Below, piece by piece: positions 46,237-57,169 of a stretch of 64,000 nt of DNA (positions are counted from its first letter, which is position 1; each line of letters begins with the position of its first letter). The position numbers and the translations under genes are program-made. The notes under the pieces are model-generated. The model was not told the origin of the DNA, did no database searches, and was given only the letters and a program-made list of their open reading frames with translations. The stretch comes from Cafeteria roenbergensis (lineage: Eukaryota; Sar; Bigyra; Bicosoecida; Cafeteriaceae): positions 1 through 64,000 of the forward strand of contig VLTN01000008.1 of NCBI GenBank assembly GCA_008330645.1, given 5' to 3'.

Positions 46237-48397
46237 ATGGGGTCATGGAGGCCCCAGCCAGGCAGCTCCGAGATGGTATCCTTCTACTTGTACATCCCCG
46301 CCATCGTGTTCGCCGTGTGGCAGTTCACCGAGCGCTCGCGGATGGAGCGGCACGCGCGCCTGCAGCAGCGGCTGCAGCAGGTGCCCCAGTGCATCCCACG
46401 GAGCATGCCAGTGTTCGCGGGCCTGGTGGCGGCCTCGTTCGTTTTCCGCGCGCTCTGGTTCTTCGCGAGGGGCACCGACATCCTGGGAACGCAGGACCCG
46501 GGAGCGTCGTCGTGCCGGTCGGGGCTGCACTGCGCGGAGCAGATCCTGGCCTCCTTCTTCAACCGTTTGGGGCAAACCATTTTCTTCGCCGCGTTTGCCA
46601 TCATCGGTGAGGCAGGGCGCTTGCGCTTCGAGCGTCGCTTGCTGCGCCCGCCGCTGCAGCCGCCAATTGCGTGGGCGCGCAATCGCAACCGCGCGCCCGC
46701 CCGTGACCCGGGCGCCCTCTCCGCCCGTCCCGCCACCGCCCCACGCCCCCGGCGCAGCATCCTTCCTCCGCAAGTGGGGCCAGTCGCTGGAGCAGGAGGG
46801 GGCCCGCATTTCTGAGCGAGACTGCGTTGACCTCAGCTTCATGCTGCTCTCCTTCTACCAGGCGCTGCTGCAGGTGGGCATCTTGCTCCTCTTCCTGTTC
46901 TTCGACGTCGGCGAGGACGCTGACGGGTACGAGAGCTTCTACCTGTACTCGGTGGTGTTCTCCAACGTCGCCCTTGCGCTGGCGGTCTCGCTGTCCGGCT
47001 GCTCGCTCGTGTCCAGGCTCGGGGCGCTGCTGCACCACCGCGCCAGGGACGTAGCCGCGGCGGTCGCGGCGGAGGAGGGCACCCGCGTGTCGTCCCGCCG
47101 CGCCGGGGAGGGGCTGCGCGACCCCCTCCTCCTCGCCGCCCTGCTCCACCAGACGGGCGCCGCTGACGAGGACACGCTGGCCGCCATCGCGGCGGCGACG
47201 CCTGCAGCAGCGGCAGGCCACGCGGCGCCGCACCAGCCCGCCAGGCAAGAGCAGCCGTCCCAGCCCCGCTGGCGAGTGCTGCCCCCCCGGCACCCCGCCT
47301 CCAGCCCCGCCCACTCCGAGCCGCCCGCCGCCTCCCCGCATGCGCGAGCCCCCTCTGCGGAGCCGCTGGTTGCGGCAGGATCGCCCTCGCCCGGTCGGGA
47401 CGGAGGGAACCCCCCCGCCCTCGCGACGGCGCGGGCAGGCTTCCGTGCCGACGACGCCTCGGCGAGCGCTGATGCAAAGCCTCCCCGGCGCGCAACGGAC
47501 GCGGTGCGCTGGGCCGACGGCGACGGCCGCGCCCACGGAGCGCAGGCCCTGCCGCGCGCCTCCCCTCGCGGCCCCGGCGACGCCGCGACGCGTTGGTCCG
47601 CGCCCGCGGGCCACGCCGCGCGCCCGGCCGCAGAGCCGCAGGGCGCCGCGCCTGCCGGCCCGAGGGCTCCCGGCGCAAGCGCGGCCGCACCCGCCGACCC
47701 CGCGTTGCGCCTGCTCCGCGAGGCGCGGTTTCGCGTGGCCGTGATCCAGTGGACCGTGAGCGTCCTGCTGCTGCTCAAGTCGTTTCTGTTCGTGATGCGG
47801 CCGCTGTTTGGCATCGTGCTGACGGGGGAGGTCGGCGCGGTGGCATACCCGTGGTTCTTCTACACGGTCCCCGAGCTGGTGTCGGGCTGCCTGGTCCTGG
47901 CGCTCACCTCGCCGCACGGTAAGGACGGCACGCGCGACGATGGGGACGACCCCAAGGGGTGCAGGCGCCAGGTGGTGGCCTGCCTGGCGGCGTGCCTTCC
48001 CACCTGCTGCATCGAGTGCGGCTTTGCCGTCGGCGGCTGCTGCGACTGGCTCCTGCGGAGCTGCTGCTGCTGCTGCTGCTGCGCCCCGGACGGCGCCGAC
48101 TCCGGCCCGGGCGCTGAGCTCGCCTCGCTTGAGCGGAGCGCGACTCGCTTGCGCGGGCCCTTTGGGGAGCGCCTCCTGTGGCGGCTCGCGGCGAGCGAGG
48201 GGCGGGACATGCTCGAGCTGGTCATGCGGACCGGGCCATCGCTCAGCGCCAGGGACGAGGCTGCGGCCGCGCAGCCCACGCACCGTGACGATGGGAGGAT
48301 AGCCCTGCTTGCAGATGACGAGCTCGGCCATCCCACCGCGGGACGAGGCGTGGCCGCGCCGATTGCAGACGAGCGCTGCGCCGCTGGCTGGGTCTGA
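46237..48397 (+). CDS. Seven-TM-like membrane protein (possible THH1/TOM1-like) with octa-cysteine tail, 2 exons
   Basis: Exons 46237-46606 and 46758-48397 join in phase 1 (donor ATCG|GTGAGG, acceptor GGCGCAG|CATCC), giving 669 residues; ATG 46273 (MVSFYLYIPAIVF) is an alternative start giving 657. Hydrophobic segments: YLYIPAIVFAVWQF, FAGLVAASFVFRALWFF, LGQTIFFAAFAIIGA, FYQALLQVGILLLFLFF, YSVVFSNVALALAVSLSG, then a ~240-residue Ala/Pro/Arg disordered loop, WTVSVLLLLKSFLFVM and VPELVSGCLVLALTS. The layout and RALWFF/LGQTIFF blocks recall THH1/TOM1/TOM3-type GPCR-like proteins, but that is tentative. The tail has CLAACLPTCCIECGFAVGGC and a run of eight Cys, probably palmitoylated. Confidence 0.7.
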
Positions 48398-48693
48398 GTT
48401 CTGCTCCCGCGTGTTGTGTCATCTTCCCTGTGCACGTGGCACGAAGCGGCCCCGCTCGCCACACGGGCCGGCATGCGCCCTTAGGCCTCCCCAGAACACA
48501 CACACACACGCACGTGGAATGCTGGCGGCCCGTGGTGGCCTCAACAGCAACCTGGCTCTGCTTGCCTGTTCTGCCCGCGCCACACACGGCAACTGCTCCA
48601 GCCATCGCGACCCACACGCGCCTCGGGCTCGACCGAGGCCAAGTCAGCCCGGCGGACCCCCGCACCCACCGCTTGGCGGGGCAGCCTGCAAGC
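48398..48693 (+). promoter_or_regulatory. Short region between tandem genes
   Basis: 296 bp between the seven-TM stop and the GPC1-like ATG on the same strand. Contains an (AC)n run at about 48495-48509. The open frame extends through it but lacks homology. Confidence 0.35.
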
Positions 48694-49902
48694 ATGCCCA
48701 GCCCCGCGTCTCGCGCCGAAGAGGCGAAGCAGTCGCTGCGCCAGCGAGTGGTGCTGAGCCTGCGCCGCCGGCTGCTCGGAGCCGAGAACAAACGATTCCG
48801 GGACGCTGCGGCGCTTGTGCTGGACCGGCCGGAGACCGTCTACCTGCGTGACGAGTCCGCGTTCCTCCTGGGCATCATCAACCTGATGGTGACCGAGGCT
48901 GTGGTGCTGACCAACCCGCAAGGGTTCTGGCTTTGGTTCTTGCTCTGGCTGCCCACGCTGCTGCTGATCCGGCTTTGGACCTACAGCCGCAAGGGGTGGC
49001 AAATGTTCCTGCTCGACTTTTGCTATGCCGCAAACCTGCTGATGGTGACTGCCTTGCTGACGGGGTCGCCTGTCGTCTTCTGGGCTGCCTTCGCTGTTGC
49101 GTGCGGACCCGTGGCCACCGCCATCGTGGCCTGGCGCAACTCCCTGGTGTTCCACGACATCGACAAGACAACCACGGTTGTTATCCATGCCTTCCCCGCG
49201 CTGGTCGCCTTTTGCACGCGCTGGTTCGGGCTCGGCCCCAACGGGGTTCCGTTCTGTGACTCTGCGTGGGGCCCGCGGGTCGAGCTCATGCGCCGCGTGT
49301 GGCCCAAGAGCGCCTGGGAGGCCGCCGTGGCCGACCCCGGCACCCCCTGCGAGCCCATCCCGAGCGCCCTGGAGCTGTGGGTGCTCGGCATGGTCACCTA
49401 CGCGGTGTGGCAAGCGCTGTACTTGCTGCTCACCGAGGTGCCCTGGCTGCTGGGCTCCTGGCTCGAGGGCCACGACGAGGTGGAGACCTCCATGCGCTGG
49501 CTCGTGCGCAGCAAGACCGGCCTGCTGCACCGCGCGGCCCGCGCCGTGTGCGAGGCCGTGGGTTTCCTCGGCAAGGAGGAGGAGCTCAACTCCAGGGAGA
49601 TCAAGACCAAGTTCATCTTCGTCTCAGCGCAGCTCATCTTCACGGGGATCACGCTGCTGCCAGGCGTGATGGCCGCCCACTGGTTCGAGGGCTGCACCAC
49701 GTGGCTGCTGCTCCTGCTGGTGGGCGCTGCGGCCAACGGGGCGCAGTACTACGTGCAGGTGTTCGCCCGCCGGTACGCCAAGAGCGTTGAGGAGAAGTGG
49801 GCGCAGACGGTGGAGAAGGCGGCGCAGATCGCGGCCGAAGCGGCGGCGGAGTCGCAGGTCCACGACGCGCACCCCAGGGCGGAGGTGACGGCGGCGTCCT
49901 GA
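48694..49902 (+). CDS. GPC1: Glycerophosphocholine acyltransferase, GPC1 family
   Basis: 402 residues from ATG 48694 (MPSPASRAEEAKQSLRQRVV), chosen because upstream codons are low-complexity and unlike the family. Recognisable GPC1 (formerly DUF2838) blocks: WTYSRKGWQMFLLDFCYAANL, GPVATAIVAWRNSLVFHDIDK with TTTVVIHAFPALV, and WQALYLLLTEV. About eight hydrophobic segments fit an ER multi-pass enzyme. The family acylates glycerophosphocholine to lysophosphatidylcholine, salvaging PC headgroups. Intronless. The C-terminus is a charged Ala/Glu helix. Fungal members are a little longer. Confidence 0.85.
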   Translation: MPSPASRAEEAKQSLRQRVVLSLRRRLLGAENKRFRDAAALVLDRPETVYLRDESAFLLGIINLMVTEAVVLTNPQGFWLWFLLWLPTLLLIRLWTYSRKGWQMFLLDFCYAANLLMVTALLTGSPVVFWAAFAVACGPVATAIVAWRNSLVFHDIDKTTTVVIHAFPALVAFCTRWFGLGPNGVPFCDSAWGPRVELMRRVWPKSAWEAAVADPGTPCEPIPSALELWVLGMVTYAVWQALYLLLTEVPWLLGSWLEGHDEVETSMRWLVRSKTGLLHRAARAVCEAVGFLGKEEELNSREIKTKFIFVSAQLIFTGITLLPGVMAAHWFEGCTTWLLLLLVGAAANGAQYYVQVFARRYAKSVEEKWAQTVEKAAQIAAEAAAESQVHDAHPRAEVTAAS

Positions 49903-50409
49903 AGCAAGTGCCGCGATCGCTGCGCTCTCCGCCGCGGCGGCAGCGGTGGCGCACGCCTCCCGGCGCCGATGAAGGGTGCGTGTGCGGGGCGGGGTGTGGA
50001 TGGGGTTGCTCTTTGACAGGCTTCCCGCGGGGCGGCAATTGGCTGGCAGAGGAGGCCGCCCTCGTGAGTGTGAGTGGCAGATGCCGACGAATGCAGCGCG
50101 GCACGTTTGCTTGGCCTGCCACGCGTGCCGGGAGGAGCAGCGCTGAGCCCCTGCCCAACGGACGCACTTCCCGGCGGCCCCGGCAGCCTCCTCAAAACAC
50201 ACAAACACACAGTCCACTGGAACCGAGCGGGCGCAAGCTTGCAGTTCACATTTTGCAGCCACACGACTCCAGCAGCGCGCAACACCCAGACCAGCCCCGC
50301 CGTGGCCGGCGAGTGCGGCGGAAGCCGCTGCGCGCCAGCGAGCCCCTGCCACGGTCAAGGCACCTCTGAGAGGGCCGCCTCCCGCGGGCAGGAGGGCGGT
50401 CGCGCGCGG
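49903..50409. other. Convergent 3' regions
   Basis: 507 bp between the GPC1-like (plus) and Kelch (minus) stops. No gene or clear terminator motif seen. Confidence 0.4.
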
Positions 50410-53400
50410 CTACTCCGTGAGCGCGTCGAGCGCGGCGGAGCCGGACGGCACGTCGCCGTTGCCCATCGCCAGCGAGGAGGCCGGCGCTCCGTAGATGGCC
50501 GCGGAGTCCTCGAGCCAGCAGCTGTGCGCGTTGGGCGACGCAAGCGGCCCGCTGAAGGCGGCGCGGGGCGAGGGGCGGTCCCCCGCCTGCGCCGCTGGCG
50601 CGCGCACTTGGAGCCCCTGGGGCGCGGACGGGGCGGCGTCGGCGGGCCGGGGCGCGGCCTCCCAGTGGGGGTGCGCCTGCGGCAGAGGCGCCGGCGCCGG
50701 TGCCGAGGCGTGGCTGGCGTGCGGCCACCACGGCTGCGCGTCGCTGGCTGCCGCGAGCCCCGCGAGCGCCAGCGGCTGCGCCAGCGGCTGCGGCGGCTGG
50801 TACCCGTCGTGTGGGTGGTGGTGGTGGTGGTGGTGGTGCGAGGGATGCTGTTGCTGTTGCTGGTGCTGATGGTGGTGGTGGTGGTGGTGCCTGCTCCTGT
50901 CATCGCTCGCGGACCCGGCACCGCGGCCGGCCACGCGCTCGTGGTACGGGGCGGGCAGCCCGTAGCCGTGCGGGCCAACAGTGCTCCTGTCAGTGTCGGG
51001 GACCCCGCCCGCGCGCATCGCAACACGGCGCGGGTGAGGGGGCAGGGCGCCGCCGTCGTCGGACTCGCTTCGCCGTGACCCGCTGCCTGACGGCGCCGGC
51101 CCGCGGAAGTCGTCGCCGCGCCCCGGTGGCCCGCCGGAGCCCGGCTGCCTGTAGTGGCGGGAGGGGATGGGGCGGCCATGGCCGGGCGCATGCCCGCCTC
51201 CGCCCCCCATCACATGGTAGCCACCGCCGTCGCCGGCGGCGGGGCCGATGTATCCGCCCGACCCGCCCATCGCCCCGGCATAGCCGCCGCCGTCTGCGTC
51301 GCCCCGGGGCCTGCCACCGTACGCGTTGCCGTACGTCGGCGCCCCGCCCACAACCCCGTACGTCGGCGCCCCGCCCCCGCCCCCGCCCCCGCCGCCCCTG
51401 CCCGCGTCTGCATGGCCCGGGAAGCCCCCGGTCATGACGCTGCCGCTCGGGAGCAGCGTTGCGTTCGGGGGCAGCACCGTGCCCACCGGCACCAGCGCGC
51501 CCACGTGGATGACCGAGGGGCGTCCGTCAGGCCCCATGGTGATGACGGGCACCGAAATCATCTGCTGCTGGCCCTGCATCGCGGGCTGGGCGAACCCGCC
51601 GCCGCCCATCGGCTGCGCCTGGGGGTGGCGGTGGTGGTGCGGCATGCCCCCGTGCATGTGCGCTCCGCCGCCGAGCCCGCCGTCATCGGCGCCCCCCGTG
51701 CGGGACGCCAGCCGGGCGCGCGCGAGGCGACCGCCGCGCTTGCCGCGGCGCCGCCGGCGGGCGCTGCTGCTGCTGCTATCGGCGGATGTGCCAGTCAAGC
51801 TGCTGCCGCCCTCGGAGGGCGAGCTGCCCGACGCCCACGCCGTGCCGTCGGACCACAGAGGAACGCCGCCCGGGCCGAGCCCCGCGGGCAGCGCCGCCAC
51901 GCGGAAGCCAGCCCCGCCCGCTCCCTCGCCCCCGCCCGCCCCCATGTCGCCGGGGAGGACTGCGTCGGGGGGCGTGGCGCCCAGGCCGCCCAGGCCAACG
52001 GGCATCGCAGGGGCGACGGGCGCCGCCTCAGCGGGGGTCGCGCCAGCGGCGGCGGCAGCGCTTGCCACAGCCTCCCCGTCCAGCCCGGGGAGCCCGCCGC
52101 CTGCGGCCGCTGCTGCTCCGCCGGCCTCGGCGCCAGGGGCGTCCGCGTCGTCGTCGCCTCTGCCGCCGCCGGCAGCGCCCGCGGCCGCAGCCTCCCACTC
52201 GCCGCTCGTGACGACCAGCCCGCCCTCCGCCTCCGCCGCGGCGTCGGCCTCGCTGGCGCCGGTTGATGCCCCAGCCACCGCCGCTCCGGCGAGCGCGTCG
52301 CCGTCGGCGCAGGCGCCGGCTCCCGACAGCGCCGGCGCCTCTCCGGGCGGCATCCGGGCATCAGCCACGGCGCCGCTGCCGTCGCCGTCGACGCCACCGT
52401 CGCCCGCCTCCGGGTGGCCCAAGCCGGGCGGCGGCACCAGCGGCTTCCCGTCAGAAGCCGGAGGGCCGGCCGCCGCGGCAGTCAGCGCCGACGGTGCGTC
52501 TCGCGACGCCGCGGCCGCCCCCCCGGCCGCGGGCTCCGCAGGGGCCTCGGCCTTTTCCCTGCGGGCTTCGGCCTCCTTCCTGGCCGCGTCTGCCAAGCGC
52601 GCGGGGACCGACCCTCCGGCGGCGCGGAGGGCGGCTGCGAGCGCGGATCGCGTCAGCGTGTCGAGGTCCAGGGTGAACAGGTCCCCCAGGGCGGTGCCGG
52701 AGGCCCCCACGCCGCCCAGCATGAGCATGCTGCCGCGGTCCCCGGGCCCATCGACGTGCACGGAGCGGTGCCAGAAGCGCGCGCTGGGGCTGAGACGCGG
52801 CGTGACGGCGCTCGCGGCCCGGGCGTCCACGTCGAGCAGGTAGGCTGCAAGGGAGAGGCGCGAGCGGCTCGTGCTGCCGCCGAAGACGACGAGGAGGGGC
52901 GAGTGGGGGACTGCGACGAGGCTGTGCCCGGTGAGCGGCGGCAGGGCGCCCGCCTGCAGCTTGCACTCGTCCCAGCGGAGGGTGGGCATGTGCAGCAGCC
53001 ACAGGTCGGAGAGGACGGCCTTGCCGTTGTAGCCGCCGCTCACCACGAGGTGCTCGCCCACGACGGCGCTGGCGTGTCCGCTGCGACGCGGCGGCGCCGA
53101 GCCCGAACAGCGCACCGGCAGCCAGACTGCGCCGTCGTCCGAGCCGCCGACGGACTCGCCCTCGCCCGCGGGCAGGGCCGCCGTCGCCGACGAGCAGGCC
53201 GTGGGGAGGATGAAGCCGCCGCCCGCGAGGGTGTGGGTCACGCGCTCCTCGGCGGCCTTGCTTCCAGGCAGCTGCAGCACGCCCACGTCGGAAAAGTAGC
53301 GAGTGCGCCCGCCGTGCCCGCCGTACACAAGGACTTGCTTGTCCAAGTACCGGGTCACCGCTGTGTGCGTGTAGCGGTTCTTGGGGCAGCCGGACGCGGC

Positions 53401-53808
53401 CACGCCGTGCGGTTGCGGAAGTCCGCCCCAGGCGTCCGGCCGCCGCTTCCTTGCGTCCTCCAGACTGGCCACGTCGTAGCGGGCCCAGCTCATATCGGCA
53501 AGGTCCAGCACGAAGTACTCGGACAGGGGCATGGGCTTGCTGCCCTGCCTCCCGCCGAGGAGAACAGCGGCCCAGGCGTTTGACGGGTGCGGGCTCAGGG
53601 ATGCTCCCCAGCGAGGCGACGGCCGCTCGCCCGAGGTGTCCACCGACTTCCAGCGCCGCGTGGACAGGTGGTAGATGTGCAAGTCGTCGCACATGTCCCC
53701 GTCCTTGAGCCCGCCCCACACGACGAGGAACTCGCGGGCGACGAGGCAGACACTGTGTCCCCACCTCCGCGGCTGTGTTCCGAGCTCGGGCGAGTGCTGC
53801 TTCCACAT
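50410..53808 (-). CDS. Kelch-repeat protein with Gly-, Ala- and His/Gln-rich C-terminal region
   Basis: 1132 residues from ATG 53808 (MWKQHSPELGTQPRRWGHS); the frame is open further 5' but that part is not Kelch-like. Six Kelch motifs fill residues ~10-430, with double-Gly strands FLVVWGGL, AVLLGGRQG, VLVYGGHGG, LVVSGGYNG, LVVFGGSTS and LMLGGVGAS, enough for a beta-propeller. The remaining ~700 residues are disordered: Ala-rich, an Arg cluster (ARRRRRGKRGGRLARARL), Gly-rich stretches, and a His/Gln tract (runs of 7 and 8 His around QHQQQQQ). No catalytic domain is present. Kelch propellers serve as protein-binding scaffolds; the partner is unknown. Confidence 0.85.
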   Translation of the reverse strand: MWKQHSPELGTQPRRWGHSVCLVAREFLVVWGGLKDGDMCDDLHIYHLSTRRWKSVDTSGERPSPRWGASLSPHPSNAWAAVLLGGRQGSKPMPLSEYFVLDLADMSWARYDVASLEDARKRRPDAWGGLPQPHGVAASGCPKNRYTHTAVTRYLDKQVLVYGGHGGRTRYFSDVGVLQLPGSKAAEERVTHTLAGGGFILPTACSSATAALPAGEGESVGGSDDGAVWLPVRCSGSAPPRRSGHASAVVGEHLVVSGGYNGKAVLSDLWLLHMPTLRWDECKLQAGALPPLTGHSLVAVPHSPLLVVFGGSTSRSRLSLAAYLLDVDARAASAVTPRLSPSARFWHRSVHVDGPGDRGSMLMLGGVGASGTALGDLFTLDLDTLTRSALAAALRAAGGSVPARLADAARKEAEARREKAEAPAEPAAGGAAAASRDAPSALTAAAAGPPASDGKPLVPPPGLGHPEAGDGGVDGDGSGAVADARMPPGEAPALSGAGACADGDALAGAAVAGASTGASEADAAAEAEGGLVVTSGEWEAAAAGAAGGGRGDDDADAPGAEAGGAAAAAGGGLPGLDGEAVASAAAAAGATPAEAAPVAPAMPVGLGGLGATPPDAVLPGDMGAGGGEGAGGAGFRVAALPAGLGPGGVPLWSDGTAWASGSSPSEGGSSLTGTSADSSSSSARRRRRGKRGGRLARARLASRTGGADDGGLGGGAHMHGGMPHHHRHPQAQPMGGGGFAQPAMQGQQQMISVPVITMGPDGRPSVIHVGALVPVGTVLPPNATLLPSGSVMTGGFPGHADAGRGGGGGGGGGAPTYGVVGGAPTYGNAYGGRPRGDADGGGYAGAMGGSGGYIGPAAGDGGGYHVMGGGGGHAPGHGRPIPSRHYRQPGSGGPPGRGDDFRGPAPSGSGSRRSESDDGGALPPHPRRVAMRAGGVPDTDRSTVGPHGYGLPAPYHERVAGRGAGSASDDRSRHHHHHHHQHQQQQQHPSHHHHHHHHPHDGYQPPQPLAQPLALAGLAAASDAQPWWPHASHASAPAPAPLPQAHPHWEAAPRPADAAPSAPQGLQVRAPAAQAGDRPSPRAAFSGPLASPNAHSCWLEDSAAIYGAPASSLAMGNGDVPSGSAALDALTE

Positions 53809-54320
53809 GGCTGCGGTGCCGAGACTGCTTGGGCAGGATACTGTGGGATTGTGCGCCGCGTATGCCACTGGGGGGGGTACGGACGCGCGCGTTGGGCGGG
53901 CGAATGGGCCGGGCGTGAGTGCCACCTTGATGTTGATGCAAGCGAAGCCAACTGCAAGTTGCAGCACGGCAAATATTGGAGCGCGGCAAAGCTATCGCGG
54001 CAGCATCGTTGTCCGCCGGAGCAGCAGCGCATCGCGGCAAAGAGGCGGCGGGCGGCGCGGCGCTGGGCTCCCTGCTGACGGGCCAGCCTGGGCGGGGGCG
54101 CCTGGCCGTCCTCGCAAGCTTGTGCAGGCTCGCGACTCGGCCAGCAACTGCTCGCCAACGCAAGCTGGCCGGCGTGTCGCTGCTGACGTGGCTGGTTTGA
54201 GCTACGGGACGCGCTCGCAGCGCACGCATCAGCAAGCCCGGCGGGTCCTCCGACCGGCAAAGGCGACACGCGGCTCTCGGCGGCCTGGCTGGGGGGGGCG
54301 ACGGCGCGCGGGCCGGTGCC
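53809..54320. other. Intergenic
   Basis: 512 bp upstream of the Kelch gene and downstream of the next minus-strand gene. No gene seen; presumed Kelch promoter. Confidence 0.4.
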
Positions 54321-57169
54321 TCACTGGGCGGTTTCCGTGTACTCCGCGGCGCGCTCCACGGCGTCGGCCTGGGCGTGCGTGACTTCAACTTGCACGCTGA
54401 CCGACTCTGTCAGCCCCAGCGCTGCCAAGTTGTCGCGCGAGTTCGGGAGCGGTGCCCCTTCGAGCAGGATGCTGCGGGGCCGGAACCCGAGCTGCTCCGA
54501 CACGTGCGACCACAGCATCCCCGTGGTGGCAGACCGCAGGTCATCAAGGTCGAACTCCAGGTCCATGGTCAGCAGCGTTGTGTCTTCGCTTGGGGTGTGG
54601 GGTTGGCCCGGGCTGCCTGGCGCGCTGCCTAGCTCGCTGGTGCCCCCGGCGGTGGCGGAGGCCGGTGTCATCGGCGACTGCGGCAACGTGACCGCAGCCG
54701 AGGCAGCCAAAGCCTTGGCGTCCCACATCGCCGTAGGGGTGGAGCGCGCGGACGTTGCGTACGACGAGTCCGGCGATGCCGGGAGCGGGATGTTGGCGCC
54801 ACCGCTCATTGGCGGGCTGGGTGGCGGAGGGTTGCTTGGGGGCAGCTTGACGGTCAGCGCGCGTCCGCTGTTCGTCCGGGGACGGAAGCCCAGCCGGTGG
54901 CCTGGGTCTGGTGAAGGAGGGGCAGTCGCCTGGGCGGGGGGCGAAACGGCGTGCAGTCCGAGCGGGCTCTGCGCCGGACTCTGACTGGCTGGGACCGGAC
55001 ATACGTGGTCCTCAGCAGCGATGCGCGCTGGCCTCACGGCAGCCGCGGCAGCTGCAGCTGCTGATCCTTGTAGTCCTGCGGCCGACTCTGCCGCTGCTTC
55101 GGCTGCTGGCCTTGCTGCTGCTGCGCCAACTGCGGGGCCGCCATCCGGCGCAGGGGGCGCGGGGGGCGCGGGGGGTGCAGGGGGGGCAGGAGTGCTTGGG
55201 GGTGCCGACGAGGCTGGCGGGGCGGCTGCGACTGGGCGCTTGCTGCGGGCGCCCACCATTGCCTCCAGCGCTGGCAGCGAAGCAATGGGGAGGCGGGGAG
55301 ACTTGGACGCCGGCGGGGCGGCATGCTTCGCAGCTGCACTGATGGCGCGCGCCGCTTTGGTCGCACGGGCACGCTGCCGCGGTGACTCCGGAGAAGGGGC
55401 TCCTCGCGCGTACCGGTCGTGCGCGGCAGCCGCAGAGAGCTCCTTCAGAACAGCGTCGATGAGCTGCGTGGCTCGCCCTGGCCCCGCCTGCTGCGCCTTT
55501 GGGAACGCCAGCACGTCGCGGAGCTCGGGCGGGAAGTCCCCTTCTGGGAACTCTGCTGGCTGGAACGCTTCGAATTGCACGGCGGCGGGAAGTCGGGGAG
55601 GGGGTCGCTTGAACATGTCGGCGAGGCTCGACGTCACCGGCGCTGGCTTCTTCGGCGAGCTCGCCTTGGCGCTCTTCACCAGAGCTCTCGCTCTGGGCGA
55701 GCGCTTCGACCGCCCTGCAGGCGGCGATTGCGCGGGGCCCGCAGGCTTGGCAGGCTTTCGCTTCCTGGGCGACCCCGAGGTCAGAATCTTCGCCAGCGAC
55801 GAGAACAGAGGGCGCTCTGCCTTCGCGTCGCCGGCGACTGCCGGCTTAGCGTCCGCGGAGGTCGGGTAGCCGGGACGCGGCCGGGCTGGCGCAGGCTCGG
55901 CAGGCTCAGCAGCCGCAGCTCCGCTCGCACCGGGACTGGCCGCCTGGGCGCTCGGGGAAGACGGGTCGATGGGCCCTCCTGGCTGCCCTGCTGCCTCGAG
56001 AGCGAGGCCAGGTTGTTCGGCTGCTGCCGTTGCAGCGTCTCTTGCGTGTGCGTCCGCAAGCTCCACGACGAGGCTCGCCAACGCGGGACTCAGGTCGCTG
56101 GCGATGATGGCGACTTGTGCTGCGCTGATCTCCCCAGCTTGCCCGTGGCTCTTCTCGTCGACCCACCCGCCCTCCTTGAGCAAGGCCAAGTCTGACTCCC
56201 GCCCTCCGGCCGTGGCTGCGACCACTGTCTCGGCCTGCTTCAGCACCGAGCTCAGTGCACCCGCAGAGCGCTCGAAGTCCGCAGCCCAGTCGGCGGGGAG
56301 GCCGTCGACATGGGCAGCGCCGCTCGCCAGGTCCGCGGCGGCCTGTGCTTGAAGCTGCCGCAGCCTCTCCTCGGAACGTTCCGGCGGCACAACGCTGCTG
56401 CCGTCGCATGCGTGCGCTGCGCTCGCGCTGCCCTCCGAGTCCGCTGCTGGTGCAAGGGCACCTGAGAGCAGGCTCAGGACAGCTTCCTTTGCTTCGCGTC
56501 CCTTTGCCTGCGCTTCAGGGCGGATGCGACTCGGGATGGCAACGATCCACTGGGCTGGGCCCAGCCGCCTGCGCCAGCCCTTGCCGCCCGCGACCACGAC
56601 CAACTCACCTGCATGTCTGCGCACGCCAGCCTCCTTGCTTCGGCCTTTGCTGCAAGGGCCCGCTTGTCAAGCTCCTCTCGAGTTGGCCCGGGGGGCGTGG
56701 CGGGCGCGGCCAACCGAGCCGGGGACCGCTGCTTGGCCCTGCGCCTGGCACGCGCAGCCAGCTCGGTCTGCTTCTTCCTTGCCGCAAGCTGGCGGGGCCG
56801 TTCCCCGACTGGGCTCGGCGCGGCAGCGCCCTTGCGAGGAGATTGCCCTCGCTCGGCTTGCGCCTTGGTCCTCGGCCCGGGAGTTCGGGAGCCTCCGCCC
56901 GCACCGCCTTGCCTGGCCCGGTCCGGCTCGAGGTGCTGCGACGCCTCGGGGGGCAGCGGAGCCTTCGTGGTCGTTCTCTGTTTGTAGGCCTGAGGGGACA
57001 CGGACCGCCGAGAACGCGCAACCGCGGACATCATCGACTTTTTCCAACGGCTGTCCCGCGGGGTGCCCCCCGCCTCCGCAACGACTAAGCGTCCATCGTG
57101 GCCTGCTTCGAGGCTGGGCGGCGCCATTTGCCGGCCGGGAAAGCCGGTGCCGCGCGACCGCATGGACAT
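54321..57169 (-). CDS. Unrecognised low-complexity protein with coiled-coil segments and a ubiquitin-like C-terminus, 2 exons
   Basis: Exon 1 56609-57169 (ATG 57169, MSMRSRGTGFPGRQ; 57163 also possible) ends CAG|GTGAGT. Exon 2 54321-56507 follows GCGCAG, phase 0, a 101-nt intron, giving 915 residues; an acceptor at 56550 is an alternative. Exon 1 is basic with an Ala/Arg/Lys helix (TREELDKRALAAKAEARRL) that continues across the junction. The middle is Pro/Ala/Ser-rich with basic Lys-Pro-rich patches (PRKRKPAKPAGPAQSP). The last ~90 residues (TMDLEFDLDDL ... VSEQLGFRPRSILLEGAPL ... LGLTESVSVQVEV) have the strand-helix-strand spacing of a ubiquitin-like fold. No family recognised; a cytoskeletal or scaffold role is only a guess. 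Confidence 0.65.

Noticed and set aside
48430-48693. 88-codon extension of the GPC1-like protein
   Set aside because: It contains a His/Thr run from a CA repeat and no family similarity; 48694 gives a normal start.
56508-56608. Intron reading of the unknown gene as coding, or acceptor at 56550
   Set aside because: An acceptor at 56550 would give a 59-nt intron, shorter than others here, and a less smooth helix across the junction; the 56507 acceptor is preferred but not certain.
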